DNA from: an uncultured Pseudomonadota bacterium
GTDB lineage: Bacteria; Pseudomonadota; Gammaproteobacteria; Comchoanobacterales; Comchoanobacteraceae
Direction of reading: 5' to 3'
Assembly: GCA_913020085.1 (NCBI GenBank)
Contig: CAJVZW010000001.1
Span: 148,704 to 212,703 of the forward strand
Length of the DNA stretch: 64,000 nt
Shown: piece after piece, positions 52,230-61,523 of the stretch
Numbering within the stretch: position 1 is the first letter of the stretch
Layout: each line of letters opens with the position of its first letter
Position numbers and translations under genes: made by a program
Notes under the pieces: model-generated
The model's database searches: none
What the model was told of the DNA's origin: nothing
Seen by the model: the letters and a program-made list of their open reading frames with translations, nothing else

Positions 52230-53807
52230 ATGAGTGATCATGCTGCTGAAGGAGTAATGGGAAATATATCAAGATGGTTGACGACAACAAACCATAAAGA
52301 CATCGGTACATTATATCTACTGTTCGCACTACTAATGTTCCTAGTCGCAGGTTTTATGGCTTTGATGATCCGTGCTGAGCTGTTTCAGCCTGGGTTAATG
52401 TTTATGCAGCCGAATTTTTATAATCAGATGGTGACTCTCCATGGCCTGGTTATGATTTTTGGGGCGATTATGCCCGCACTTGCTGGTTTTGCAAATTGGC
52501 AAATCCCTCTTATGATTGGTGCGGCAGATATGGCGTTTCCCAGAATGAATAACTGGAGTTTTTGGATATTGCCTGCGGCCTTTTCATTGCTATTTATGTC
52601 ATATTTTGCACCGGGTGGGTGGCCAAATTTTGGCTGGACATTTTATGCCCCGCTGTCATCTACTTATGGTCCTCCAAGCACAGATTTCATGATTTTATCG
52701 ATTCACTTAATGGGGATCTCTTCGATTATGGCTTCTATCAATATTGTTGCAACTGTTGTGACAATGCGAGCAAAGTGGATGGAATATATGGATATGCCTA
52801 TTTTTGTTTGGAGCTGGTTTATTACAGCATTTCTGCTGATATCTATTATGCCCGTGCTGGCTGTTACAGTGACAATGCTGCTTTTTGATAGGCATTTTGG
52901 CACCAGCTTTTTTAATGCAGCAGGGGGAGGTGATCCTGTTTTGTTTCAGCATCTGTTTTGGTTTTTTGGTCATCCTGAGGTCTATGTTCTCGTTCTACCA
53001 GCCTTCGGAATCATATCCGAGGTAGTGCCGACATTTGCAAGAAAGCCCCTCTATGGTGCGAAATTTATGATTTATGCGATTGCTTGTATTGCCATCCTCT
53101 CATTTATTGTTTGGGTGCATCATATGTTCACATCTGGGGTAATGGCCTGGATTAAAATTTTCTTTATGATCACAACGATGATTGTGGCAGTTCCTACAGG
53201 AATTAAAATATTCAACTGGATTGGCACATTATACCGCGGCGCTGTTAGCTTCGAGCCGCCGATGTTATTTGCTCTTAGCTTTATCGTGCTATTCACGATT
53301 GGTGGATTCACAGGGCTAATGCTTGGTGTGGTTGTTGCGGATTATCAATATCAAGATACATATTTTGTTGTCGGTCATTTTCATCATACAATTGTCTCTG
53401 GGGTTTATTTCTCAATCCTTGCAGGGGTTTACTATTGGTTGCCTAAGTGGACAGGGCGATATTACTCTTTTCGTTTAGCCAATTGGCATTTTTGGTTGTC
53501 AACTATCTCAGTTAATCTTACCTTCTTCCCCATGTATTTTCTTGGCTTAATTGGGATGCCAAGAAGAATACCTGACTATAATATTCAGTTTACAGACTTG
53601 AATATGTTGGCTTCTGTGGGGGCACTTATATTTGGACTTACCCAGTTAATATTTGTTTGGTTATTAATTGAGAATATTTTCTTCAGCAAAGGAGAGAAGG
53701 CATCCAGCAAAGTATGGGATGAGCCAAGAGGGCTCGAATGGACTGTGCCATCACCAGCCCCTCACCATACATTTATGACTCCACCTGACCCATTGCCGGA
53801 GCAGTAA
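52230..53807 (+). CDS. coxA: Cytochrome c oxidase subunit I
   Basis: This 525-residue, twelve-helix protein holds the heme a and heme a3-CuB centres that reduce oxygen and pump protons. Heme a His is in MVTLHGLVM. The CuB site has FGHPEVYVLVLP with the crosslinked His-Tyr and the D-channel Glu, then HHMFTSG. The late GHFHHTIVSG carries the heme a3 and second heme a ligands. The Glu in HPEVY places it in type A1. It starts one base after coxB. Confidence 0.97.
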   Translation: MSDHAAEGVMGNISRWLTTTNHKDIGTLYLLFALLMFLVAGFMALMIRAELFQPGLMFMQPNFYNQMVTLHGLVMIFGAIMPALAGFANWQIPLMIGAADMAFPRMNNWSFWILPAAFSLLFMSYFAPGGWPNFGWTFYAPLSSTYGPPSTDFMILSIHLMGISSIMASINIVATVVTMRAKWMEYMDMPIFVWSWFITAFLLISIMPVLAVTVTMLLFDRHFGTSFFNAAGGGDPVLFQHLFWFFGHPEVYVLVLPAFGIISEVVPTFARKPLYGAKFMIYAIACIAILSFIVWVHHMFTSGVMAWIKIFFMITTMIVAVPTGIKIFNWIGTLYRGAVSFEPPMLFALSFIVLFTIGGFTGLMLGVVVADYQYQDTYFVVGHFHHTIVSGVYFSILAGVYYWLPKWTGRYYSFRLANWHFWLSTISVNLTFFPMYFLGLIGMPRRIPDYNIQFTDLNMLASVGALIFGLTQLIFVWLLIENIFFSKGEKASSKVWDEPRGLEWTVPSPAPHHTFMTPPDPLPEQ

Positions 53808-53810
53808 CCT

Positions 53811-54554
53811 ATGTTGCCGCTATCTTTAAAGGGTATATTATCCATCATCTTGGGTTGGGCAGTGATTTTGGTCACTTACTTCCAAGGGCTGCCATTGTTA
53901 TGGGCAACAATTCTAACAGCTTGGTGGCCGGTTCTTGTGGTGTTTGTTTATCAGGCTTGTGCATATAAAGGCATTTACAGAGATCGATGGGTTGGCGGTG
54001 CTGTTGCAATGATACCCATATCAACGATGTTACTAGGCAATGCAATGGTGCCTCTTTACTACTACATGGGGCACAGTTCAATGCATGGCGGAAATGTATC
54101 CGAAGTTCATGGCATGAAGATTCAGGCTAAAGAAACGGCTATTCGGGTTGATCTACTTACTGATGTAATACGGCCACTATATATCTCTGCATATACTGAT
54201 AAAAAACAGTTTAGTTTTTCTGCTAATTCAAATGAAACGGTTGGCTTGTATTTGGTCAATCACTCTGATGAGAAAGTGCTTGTGAAATTCAAGCGGACAG
54301 ACGTCCCATCAAACATTGCCCATTACATCAGAATAAATAATCTTCCGAATATAATTGAGCTATCTCCAGGACAGGCTAGAGATATCATGCTTGAAATTAA
54401 GACGCTTGAGGTCGTGCCAAGACAATTAAAACATGCTATTATTCAGCTAAATTTGATGGATGCCAGCCACATTGGTAAGCAAGGCCAACAAAAATACTGG
54501 AAAAAGATGATTATGCCCTCACACGAGATGCATGAAAGGATGAAAAATGAGTAA
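53811..54554 (+). CDS. Cox11/CtaG-like protein lacking the copper-binding cysteines
   Basis: This 247-residue membrane protein lies between coxA and coxC, the ctaG position. Three membrane segments are predicted in the first 90 residues, the last ending VPLYYYM like the VPFY or VPLY of Cox11. The soluble part is colinear with Cox11: TAIRVDLLTDV, FSANSNETVGLYLVNHSDE (compare Y-A-N-S) and SPGQARDIMLEI (compare PGE-V-MPV). Where Cox11 has its CFCF copper motif, this protein has NNLPN, and no cysteine follows. Two N-terminal helices are extra. It may be a structural assembly factor; CuB insertion by it is unlikely. Confidence 0.68.
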   Translation: MLPLSLKGILSIILGWAVILVTYFQGLPLLWATILTAWWPVLVVFVYQACAYKGIYRDRWVGGAVAMIPISTMLLGNAMVPLYYYMGHSSMHGGNVSEVHGMKIQAKETAIRVDLLTDVIRPLYISAYTDKKQFSFSANSNETVGLYLVNHSDEKVLVKFKRTDVPSNIAHYIRINNLPNIIELSPGQARDIMLEIKTLEVVPRQLKHAIIQLNLMDASHIGKQGQQKYWKKMIMPSHEMHERMKNE

Positions 54555-55419
54555 TCAGGCGCACATTACACCCCCAAGCTATTGGCCAATAATTGGCTCA
54601 GTGGGATTGTTTGTTTTCGCGCTTGGCATCGTGAATTGGTTGCATAAAGAGCCGCTAGGAGTATATGCGATTGCAGCAGGTGCTGCCATATTATTGTATA
54701 TGATGTATGGATGGTTTCGTGAGGTGATCGAAGAGAACATGGCGGGTTTAGGGAAAGATCCTCAAGTCGAAAGCGCTTTTAAGTGGGGAATGATTTGGTT
54801 TATCTTTTCAGAGGTCATGTTTTTTGCCACTGCTTTTGCCACGCTTTTTTATATTAGATTATTTATTATTCCCTGGCTTGCTGGCGATTATATGGGGCAT
54901 GAGATCACTCATTATATCTTGTGGCCACATTTTGAAATGCAGTGGCCACTTTACACTACCCCTGATCCATCGATGTTTCTCGGGCCTTTGAAAACGGTGA
55001 ACACATGGGAAATCCCTGCATTAAATACACTTATTTTGCTCACAAGCGGTTTAACCATTACGGTTGCTCATTGGGGAATTATTCGCTCTGATAGAAATAT
55101 GGCACTTACCGGCCAGGCATTAACAATCCTATTGGGATTGATATTTTTGACCTTGCAGGTTTATGAATACACTGAGGCTTATCATGTTTATGACTTAAAG
55201 GTTAACTCAGGTGTTTATGGCAATACGTTTTTTCTTCTAACGGGTTTGCATGGGTTTCATGTGTTCTTAGGGACTGTCATGCTTATTTGTATTTGGGCAA
55301 GAATTTATCTCGCTCATTTTACTCCTGCGTATCATTTTGCATTTGAAGCAGTTGCTTGGTATTGGCATTTTGTTGACGTTGTTTGGCTGATCTTGTTTGT
55401 TTTCGTTTATTGGATATAA
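54547..55419 (+). CDS. coxC: Cytochrome c oxidase subunit III
   Basis: This 290-residue, seven-helix subunit stabilises proton uptake in the oxidase. It shows MAGLGKDPQVESAFKWGM, the conserved Glu in FIFSEVMFF, LTSGLTITVAHW and the C-terminal HFVDVVWLILFVFVYW stretch. It overlaps the Cox11-like gene by eight bases. The genes for heme A synthesis (ctaA, ctaB) and Sco are not in the window. Confidence 0.96.
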   Translation: MSNQAHITPPSYWPIIGSVGLFVFALGIVNWLHKEPLGVYAIAAGAAILLYMMYGWFREVIEENMAGLGKDPQVESAFKWGMIWFIFSEVMFFATAFATLFYIRLFIIPWLAGDYMGHEITHYILWPHFEMQWPLYTTPDPSMFLGPLKTVNTWEIPALNTLILLTSGLTITVAHWGIIRSDRNMALTGQALTILLGLIFLTLQVYEYTEAYHVYDLKVNSGVYGNTFFLLTGLHGFHVFLGTVMLICIWARIYLAHFTPAYHFAFEAVAWYWHFVDVVWLILFVFVYWI

Positions 55420-55437
55420 ATAATAGAAATATTATTC

Positions 55438-55463
55438 ATGCAAAATTAACAAAGTTAATGCAT
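55438..55463. repeat. Imperfect palindrome between coxC and the large downstream gene
   Basis: ATGCA (55438-55442) pairs with TGCAT (55459-55463), and TTAAC (55446-55450) pairs with GTTAA (55454-55458), with three unpaired A on the left. There is no T-run, so it is not a standard terminator. It could be an operator or an mRNA end-stabilising hairpin. Confidence 0.4.
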
Positions 55464-55492
55464 AATATAACGTGTTACTTAAGGATATCGCA

Positions 55493-58400
55493 ATGCCGCT
55501 TACAGATTCCAACATTATAGAATGCAACAGCCTAGACAAAGTGACTGGGCATTTAAATAATAAGGACCTTTTAAATCAAGAGCCTGCCAATAATGTGCGC
55601 TTCTTGGCCTTAATGTATCGTTTTTATGGTGGTAGCCTTCCCTACTTAAATCAGCTACTGCGTGGTAGCAGATTCAGCGACTTTGAACCTATCAAGCACA
55701 AAAGCCGAACCGCTATTGCTTGTGTGACTGGTCAAAGCCTTGATGTTATTCGGGCAGTGCGCGCGCCTGGTGATGTCGAAGAATTTTTCGCAGCAATTTC
55801 TCTTGAAGTTAGTGAAGGATTGGTTCGAGACTATTTACGTCCGGTTGATTGTTTGATACTCAATCAAGATGTTGAAACATTAAACTTTCTTAAGGGTATA
55901 GAGCCAGATCGTTTTAGATTAGAAAATTTCAATCAAAGTTTAAACATCGAACCGGCTTATTTGCAACAATTTGGCCTGGATTTCCCTGCGCTTAACAAAA
56001 TCATTAAATTTGAAACTAGTGTCGCGACACTAAACACGCGAGTATCGCCAGTTTGCAATCAATTATCTTTGGCGAAACTGGCACTTCTAAGTGGAAGCAT
56101 AGATACCGTAAATTGGGTTAGAGAAAATATTGACCCATATTTATCCTCCCTCAGAGTTTCAAGTGTCACTTCATACTCGACACCCATAGCTTTTTACCCT
56201 GCGGAAGTATTTGCTAATTTAGGAGGGATAACGGAAGATGAGCTTAATGCTCAGTTAACTGCTGCATGCGAAGAAGGGTATATAGTGGTTGAAAACTCCC
56301 CTGAGTATAGACATTATTTATGGGAGAAGTTAATACAGCCATTGTATAATAATGATAATACTTTTCCATTGTTTCAACCCGAGCTATCAGAACAGGAGTA
56401 TGAGTTTTTTAGCTACTTTAGTGATCTTAATGATGGACGGGGAGTCATTGACCTTGAATACGCCCAGGAGAACTTTACTCCCGATATATTAAGAAAAATA
56501 GGAAATTATGATGAGGAACAATTGGTCCCCTCTTTGGAGACAACTCGTGTTGCTTCCGGGTCTACAGACGAATTTTCTGAAATAAAGAATTTCATTACAG
56601 ATTCACCAAGATACCAGGTATATCAAAAAGCATTGCAAGAAGGTATAAGAACTGATCATTTGAATAAGAAGATCAAGATGGACCCATATGGTCGTACTTA
56701 TCTTGGGACGGGTGATGTTTATATGAGGGCGCCTGGAGATATTCAGCTACAGGCCCAGCCAAACAGAGTTTACGGAGCACTTGCTGCTGATGTTGCTCTT
56801 AGTAAGGTCATAGGTGTTGATAATGAGCGTATGTATAAGTCTATTTCAGATACACGTATGCTATTTGAAACTTATTCTCTTTGCTGCTATTTACAAGAAA
56901 ACGATTGGCTCAAGAAAAAGTTGTTTAGACCAATAAGTGATTCCTATCACAGTCTAACAAGAGATGATTTTAATGATGAAAATTTTCGTGGGATCTTTAT
57001 GTACCTTAATCTCTTCGAAAACCATCAAAATATCCCAGTAGTTCGTGATCGTTTACTAGAATTCTTTTTTGATAGACATGTTGGCCCTTTGGTTAAACTG
57101 GATCCACATTCGAACCCAAATGATTTTGTCAAGCGTCTTTCACAACATATATCGCACTCAGGTATGGCACATCGGGAAAAAATACAAAGGATAAAGCAAT
57201 TGGCATCGGAGCTAAGTAACGGGCCTGCGCAAGATGAGAAAATTTTGGCAGTACACACACTGATTGAACGGGATAGAATCAATATATATGACCTTTATAA
57301 CGAGGTATTTAGATGTGTTGTCACCCCTGTCCAGCTCTCGCAAATGTCAACAACTCGTGAAAATAATGTGCTTAATTCAATGATTATGTCCTCTCCGCTT
57401 GCTGAGAAATTGGAAGGTAAGTACCATTTGGACAACGGCACAGATTCAAACATGGCTTCGAAGGTAGATGATTTTTTCAATAGGGCCCAAATTAGCAGTA
57501 CTGATTTTGATTGGCTAAAGCAGAGTTATGATAAGACTATATCGGTTATCGATAAAAAATCTGATCAGAAGGCATTGTTTAATGAAATAGCATCATTCGG
57601 TGATATAAATCAGTATCTTAATATAAAGAGGAAGTTCAGGAATGCTGTCAAAAGTAATAACAAGCAAGAAGCCCTAGTGAGTCTATCTGAGTTATTGTTG
57701 GCGTCAAAAGGAGCTGAGCAAAATAATCCCCCAATCAATCAGCTTGCCAATTTCGTAAAGATATATGAACCTAGTAATGAAACGTTTGCTGATTTTAAAA
57801 CAAGATATGCTTGGGCTAATGAGTCATATAATTTTCTTAAGAATTATGATTTTGATACACGAAATGCTGAGACAAAGTTCACAAAAGAAGAAGCAGTTAG
57901 TTTTTTTGAAGACCTTAAAAATGGCAAGTTAGCTAATGAGCGGCTGCCTGAGGCGGTAGTTAAGTATGCTTTAGAGGCGCATCACAAGGACTCGTTAAAT
58001 GTCAATGTACTTAGAAAACTTAATCTAAGTGATCTGATTGCTAATATCGACTCAGAATCAAGTTCGGGCATGTCCACTTTATATACTTACGCCTGCTCTT
58101 GCGCGCTTGATGATGTAAGTGACGACACAATTATAAAATTAACGAGTAAAATCGCTGCTTTTAGGCCCAGAGGGTATAGTGCTGCTATCGATGGTCGTAT
58201 AGTAAATCTTGGCTCGAGAGATTTAGATCAAACTTTGATAACTCGGTTGCGTGATCTACTGATATCTAACGAACACGGCGCTGACACTATCGATGCACTT
58301 GCAGGCTTGTCGTATTATTCAGTTCAGCAATTAAAACAAGTTATTCTCGATAATATAAATAGTGTAAATGATAAGCAAAAATTAGCGGTTTTTTTACTTG

Positions 58401-59497
58401 AGAAAAACTTTTTGATTCAAGATGAAAAGGTCGCCCAATTTGTATCTGATAACATTGGTGGGCGCCTTCATGAAGTCATCAGAAACCTAAAGGTAGAGGG
58501 TGAGATTAACTTTGACTGGCCCTTACGCGTCCTGCTATCAAAAGGTTCTTTTGATAGCTTACTCCAAGCGTTCGATCATAGCTCCCAGACAGTCACCGGG
58601 TTATTAATGGCTTTTCTCAAAAGAAAGAATGATCGAGGGGAGGCTGAGCAATTGGTTAATTTGCTCTTACAGCGCTACTCTGTGCGTTTTGCATGGAAGG
58701 TGCCCGGGCACGCAGGTGAAAATATTACACATTTCCTCGCAAAACATAATCCCAAATTGTTAAATAAGTTATTGCCAGGCATCAGCTCTCAGGTATTAAT
58801 TAGGGATCTTAACGATAGGGGGTTCTCACCAGCTCATTATCTTTTTAATAATCGATCACTGGGCGTTATTGATCAAAACGATGTTAGAGAGCAATTTATT
58901 CTTGGTATGGTAAATAGGCCTGATAATATTGAAATTATAGAAACACTTCAGGGTCTTATTAAGCCAGCAGATGATTTGCATGTTGCAAATTACTCCAAGT
59001 CCAATATTATGGATAAGGCGCTTATTACGCATAATCTAGAGCTATTCATTCATTTATGGGATAAGTCTGGATGTAAAGGCCGTTTTTCAACTAAAGCCGT
59101 TGATAAGATGGTAAATAGTGCCATTAGAAACCCAGATTTTTCTAAGAATTTCCCAAAAGTATGTGAAAGAATAAAATATCCTTATTTTTTCAAGCGTCAT
59201 GGAATGCACCTTCTTGGGTTTTCTGTTTTTTCATTAGCAGCTGGTGGGCTTGTCGGGTTTTTAGCAAAAAGTATAATCGTTGGCGCTTCATCTTCCACTT
59301 TTTTTGCAAGCATGTTCGGTATTTTGACACTACAAGATTCTACACTTACTGCGCTGAGATCTGGAAAGTTGAGTAACGCTCATTTAGAACCTATTAATGC
59401 ATATAATATGCAAAATGAGACAGATATTAAACAGGTGGAACGGAATGCTAACACAGCTACAAATGCTCCTAGGTCAGCAAATACAGCAGGACGATAA
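55493..59497 (+). CDS. Giant ankyrin-like repeat protein with C-terminal membrane hairpin
   Basis: I do not recognise this 1334-residue protein as a named family. The ATG at 55493 has AAGGA seven bases ahead; a GTG at 55472 is less likely. It is almost wholly alpha-helical. Ankyrin-like helix pairs are seen near residue 200 (SLAKLALLSGSIDTVNWV) and near 1080-1120 (THFLAKHNPKLLNKLL, then SPAHYLFNN). A membrane hairpin lies at about 1238-1285, followed by a polar Asn/Thr/Ala-rich tail. Residues about 960-1290 are homologous to the next gene product. There is no signal peptide. Eukaryote-like repeats with a late membrane hairpin suggest a secreted effector, but no secretion system is in view. 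Confidence 0.82.
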   Translation: MPLTDSNIIECNSLDKVTGHLNNKDLLNQEPANNVRFLALMYRFYGGSLPYLNQLLRGSRFSDFEPIKHKSRTAIACVTGQSLDVIRAVRAPGDVEEFFAAISLEVSEGLVRDYLRPVDCLILNQDVETLNFLKGIEPDRFRLENFNQSLNIEPAYLQQFGLDFPALNKIIKFETSVATLNTRVSPVCNQLSLAKLALLSGSIDTVNWVRENIDPYLSSLRVSSVTSYSTPIAFYPAEVFANLGGITEDELNAQLTAACEEGYIVVENSPEYRHYLWEKLIQPLYNNDNTFPLFQPELSEQEYEFFSYFSDLNDGRGVIDLEYAQENFTPDILRKIGNYDEEQLVPSLETTRVASGSTDEFSEIKNFITDSPRYQVYQKALQEGIRTDHLNKKIKMDPYGRTYLGTGDVYMRAPGDIQLQAQPNRVYGALAADVALSKVIGVDNERMYKSISDTRMLFETYSLCCYLQENDWLKKKLFRPISDSYHSLTRDDFNDENFRGIFMYLNLFENHQNIPVVRDRLLEFFFDRHVGPLVKLDPHSNPNDFVKRLSQHISHSGMAHREKIQRIKQLASELSNGPAQDEKILAVHTLIERDRINIYDLYNEVFRCVVTPVQLSQMSTTRENNVLNSMIMSSPLAEKLEGKYHLDNGTDSNMASKVDDFFNRAQISSTDFDWLKQSYDKTISVIDKKSDQKALFNEIASFGDINQYLNIKRKFRNAVKSNNKQEALVSLSELLLASKGAEQNNPPINQLANFVKIYEPSNETFADFKTRYAWANESYNFLKNYDFDTRNAETKFTKEEAVSFFEDLKNGKLANERLPEAVVKYALEAHHKDSLNVNVLRKLNLSDLIANIDSESSSGMSTLYTYACSCALDDVSDDTIIKLTSKIAAFRPRGYSAAIDGRIVNLGSRDLDQTLITRLRDLLISNEHGADTIDALAGLSYYSVQQLKQVILDNINSVNDKQKLAVFLLEKNFLIQDEKVAQFVSDNIGGRLHEVIRNLKVEGEINFDWPLRVLLSKGSFDSLLQAFDHSSQTVTGLLMAFLKRKNDRGEAEQLVNLLLQRYSVRFAWKVPGHAGENITHFLAKHNPKLLNKLLPGISSQVLIRDLNDRGFSPAHYLFNNRSLGVIDQNDVREQFILGMVNRPDNIEIIETLQGLIKPADDLHVANYSKSNIMDKALITHNLELFIHLWDKSGCKGRFSTKAVDKMVNSAIRNPDFSKNFPKVCERIKYPYFFKRHGMHLLGFSVFSLAAGGLVGFLAKSIIVGASSSTFFASMFGILTLQDSTLTALRSGKLSNAHLEPINAYNMQNETDIKQVERNANTATNAPRSANTAGR

Positions 59498-60668
59498 CGC
59501 GCATCATTGGATACCTAGAGTTCTTGCTGATGAGCAAAGCAAGCTCACTTTTGACAATAGACGTACAATTGCACGTTATTTAATAAGAAATAACAAATGG
59601 ATTGGAACTAAAGAGGTTGCCCAATTTGTTAAACAGAATATTCCCGATAATGAGATGCCTAGTTTAATTCGCGATCTTAATGTAACAGATTTAAATTATA
59701 CTTGGTTGGAGGAGTTTGGATTTGGGGATTTTACGGATTTTATTGACAAATATTTTGCTGAAGAAAAGCGTTCCCAGGCCTTTGGTGGGTTAATCAAGTA
59801 TATCTTATTGTCATATCCCGACCAGGGTTGTGATGGGTATTTACTGGCATTAATTGAAAAAATGAGAGCCGCGGGTGTTGAGCTTACAGAAAAAGAGATA
59901 GATCAGACGGGGCAAACATTGCCACATTATCTTGCTGCTTATAAAAACAAACATGACTTTCTTATTAAGCATATTATGAGGCACCAAAAATCGATTCGCA
60001 ATTTAACGCTAAAAGGAACATATAAACAATCGATACTTGATGTCTTTCTATCGAACAAGCCTGATATTGCTCATCAAAGTCGATTATTATATCTTTGTAT
60101 CGGTGAGAAATCATGTCAAGAAGTATTCACGCGACTTAATATCAATCCACGCGATGCGACTGAACTGATGGATAGACTATTAGAAAGGCATGATTTTGAA
60201 TCGTTTCATATCCTTTGGAAAAGAGGCTCACAATTTAGAAATTTCTCTCTTCCGGTTTTTAAAAAATCCCTTGCGCAGCCCATCAAAGAGTCTCAACTAG
60301 AAGCTTTTAAACAGCTATGTAAGGACACAAGATGGTTATTTTATTCAAAAACATATGGCCGATCGTATGCTGGATTAACAGCTACCTCAGGAGTTTTAGC
60401 ATATTTCTCTTATATGTATGTCGCTCCAGGTCTTGCTGGTTCGGTTTTAATGCTGGTGCAGGTATTTCATGCATATCTATCTGGATGTGATGATACAACA
60501 TATCGGGTGTTCTTTTGTAAGCCGGAATCGATAGATGAAACAAAAAGTACTACACAAGAACCTTTATTAGCTGCTACAATGCCGGACTTGTTTACGGAAG
60601 ATCGTAATGAAAGACAAAATAATGATACCGATAGCTCAAATGAGCCAATGGCAAGACCTGGCCCTTGA
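59445..60668 (+). CDS. Paralogue of the giant protein's C-terminal third
   Basis: This 407-residue protein begins within the last codons of the previous gene (53-base overlap), with AGGTGG before the ATG at 59445. Residues 37-345 run parallel to residues 960-1285 of the giant protein: KEVAQFVKQNI against EKVAQFVSDNI, LIRDLNV against VIRNLKV, LPHYLAAY against ITHFLAKH, and LMDRLLERHDFESFHILW against IMDKALITHNLELFIHLW. A membrane hairpin (about 307-347) and a polar Asp/Asn/Ser tail with Glu residues close the protein. No family is recognised. It is very probably co-translated with its neighbours. Confidence 0.8.
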   Translation: MLTQLQMLLGQQIQQDDNAHHWIPRVLADEQSKLTFDNRRTIARYLIRNNKWIGTKEVAQFVKQNIPDNEMPSLIRDLNVTDLNYTWLEEFGFGDFTDFIDKYFAEEKRSQAFGGLIKYILLSYPDQGCDGYLLALIEKMRAAGVELTEKEIDQTGQTLPHYLAAYKNKHDFLIKHIMRHQKSIRNLTLKGTYKQSILDVFLSNKPDIAHQSRLLYLCIGEKSCQEVFTRLNINPRDATELMDRLLERHDFESFHILWKRGSQFRNFSLPVFKKSLAQPIKESQLEAFKQLCKDTRWLFYSKTYGRSYAGLTATSGVLAYFSYMYVAPGLAGSVLMLVQVFHAYLSGCDDTTYRVFFCKPESIDETKSTTQEPLLAATMPDLFTEDRNERQNNDTDSSNEPMARPGP

Positions 60669-61455
60669 TGAAGAACTTTACACCAATGGCTCCCATTGGC
60701 TTAATGAGATAGCTAAAAGATCAATAGCAAAGGATAAGAAAACCAATGAAACAATGGTAAATATTTCCGTTGTTAATCAGATTAGGCAAATTTTCCAGGC
60801 GATGCTCGTGGCGATGATGAATGATGCTTTTGAAAAAAAAGTTGACCCGGCAAATAAATTATTATGTTTTCTCCAGGCAAAGTTCCCTCTCAAAAGTGAT
60901 AATTTGGCAATTGATATTGTTCAGCTATGCAATTCCTCTGGTAGTGAGCGAAAATGGCTTGATAAACTTTTGACTCAAGGATCATTACATGGCGCATCTT
61001 TATTAATTGAGCAGGGAGTTCGCACGCTGTCAGTGGGATCTTTTTCTAATTTTCTCACCAGAAAGTACTCAAAGGAGGTTAATGTCAGGGAGCAGTTTGA
61101 ATTTATCACATCAAAGTTAAAGTGGGGTATGTTATTTGATCAGCACATTGGATTTTTGGCTATGGAGGTATTGGCTTGTATTGCTGTGGCAATACCGATG
61201 TACAAATTTCTGGGTCTGAAAATTACCCTCGTTGGGATTGGTGTAGTGCAAGCGGGAGTGGCTTACTCTCTTTACAAAGATTCATTTACCCAGTCAGTAC
61301 TTTATTCAAAACCAATATTTAATAGAGACTATAAATCCGCAAACGAGCTGGTAAGTAATGCCCAAGAAAGAACAGCCTCCGCAAGCCCCCAGGGGCAGGG
61401 GCCGAACCAGGTATTGCCATCTGAAAAAGCGGGGACTAGTATTACAGCGGGTTAA
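60607..61455 (+). CDS. Third member of the membrane-hairpin family, short form
   Basis: This 282-residue protein starts inside the end of the previous gene (62-base overlap), with GGAAG before the ATG. Its first 110 residues are distinct, predicted helical sequence. From residue 117 it follows the family module: WLDKLLTQGSLHGASLLIEQG, then SVGSFSNFLTRKY, FEFITSKLKWGM and a membrane hairpin (about 181-221). The tail is rich in Ser, Pro, Gly and Gln. The shared architecture of three consecutive genes argues for one complex or one effector set. The function is unknown. Confidence 0.76.
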   Translation: MKDKIMIPIAQMSQWQDLALDEELYTNGSHWLNEIAKRSIAKDKKTNETMVNISVVNQIRQIFQAMLVAMMNDAFEKKVDPANKLLCFLQAKFPLKSDNLAIDIVQLCNSSGSERKWLDKLLTQGSLHGASLLIEQGVRTLSVGSFSNFLTRKYSKEVNVREQFEFITSKLKWGMLFDQHIGFLAMEVLACIAVAIPMYKFLGLKITLVGIGVVQAGVAYSLYKDSFTQSVLYSKPIFNRDYKSANELVSNAQERTASASPQGQGPNQVLPSEKAGTSITAG

Positions 61456-61523
61456 TATTTACAAAAGCCTTTCTTTGAACCACTTGATAGTGATAAAATC
61501 AACCCGTAATCCGTAGGAGATAT

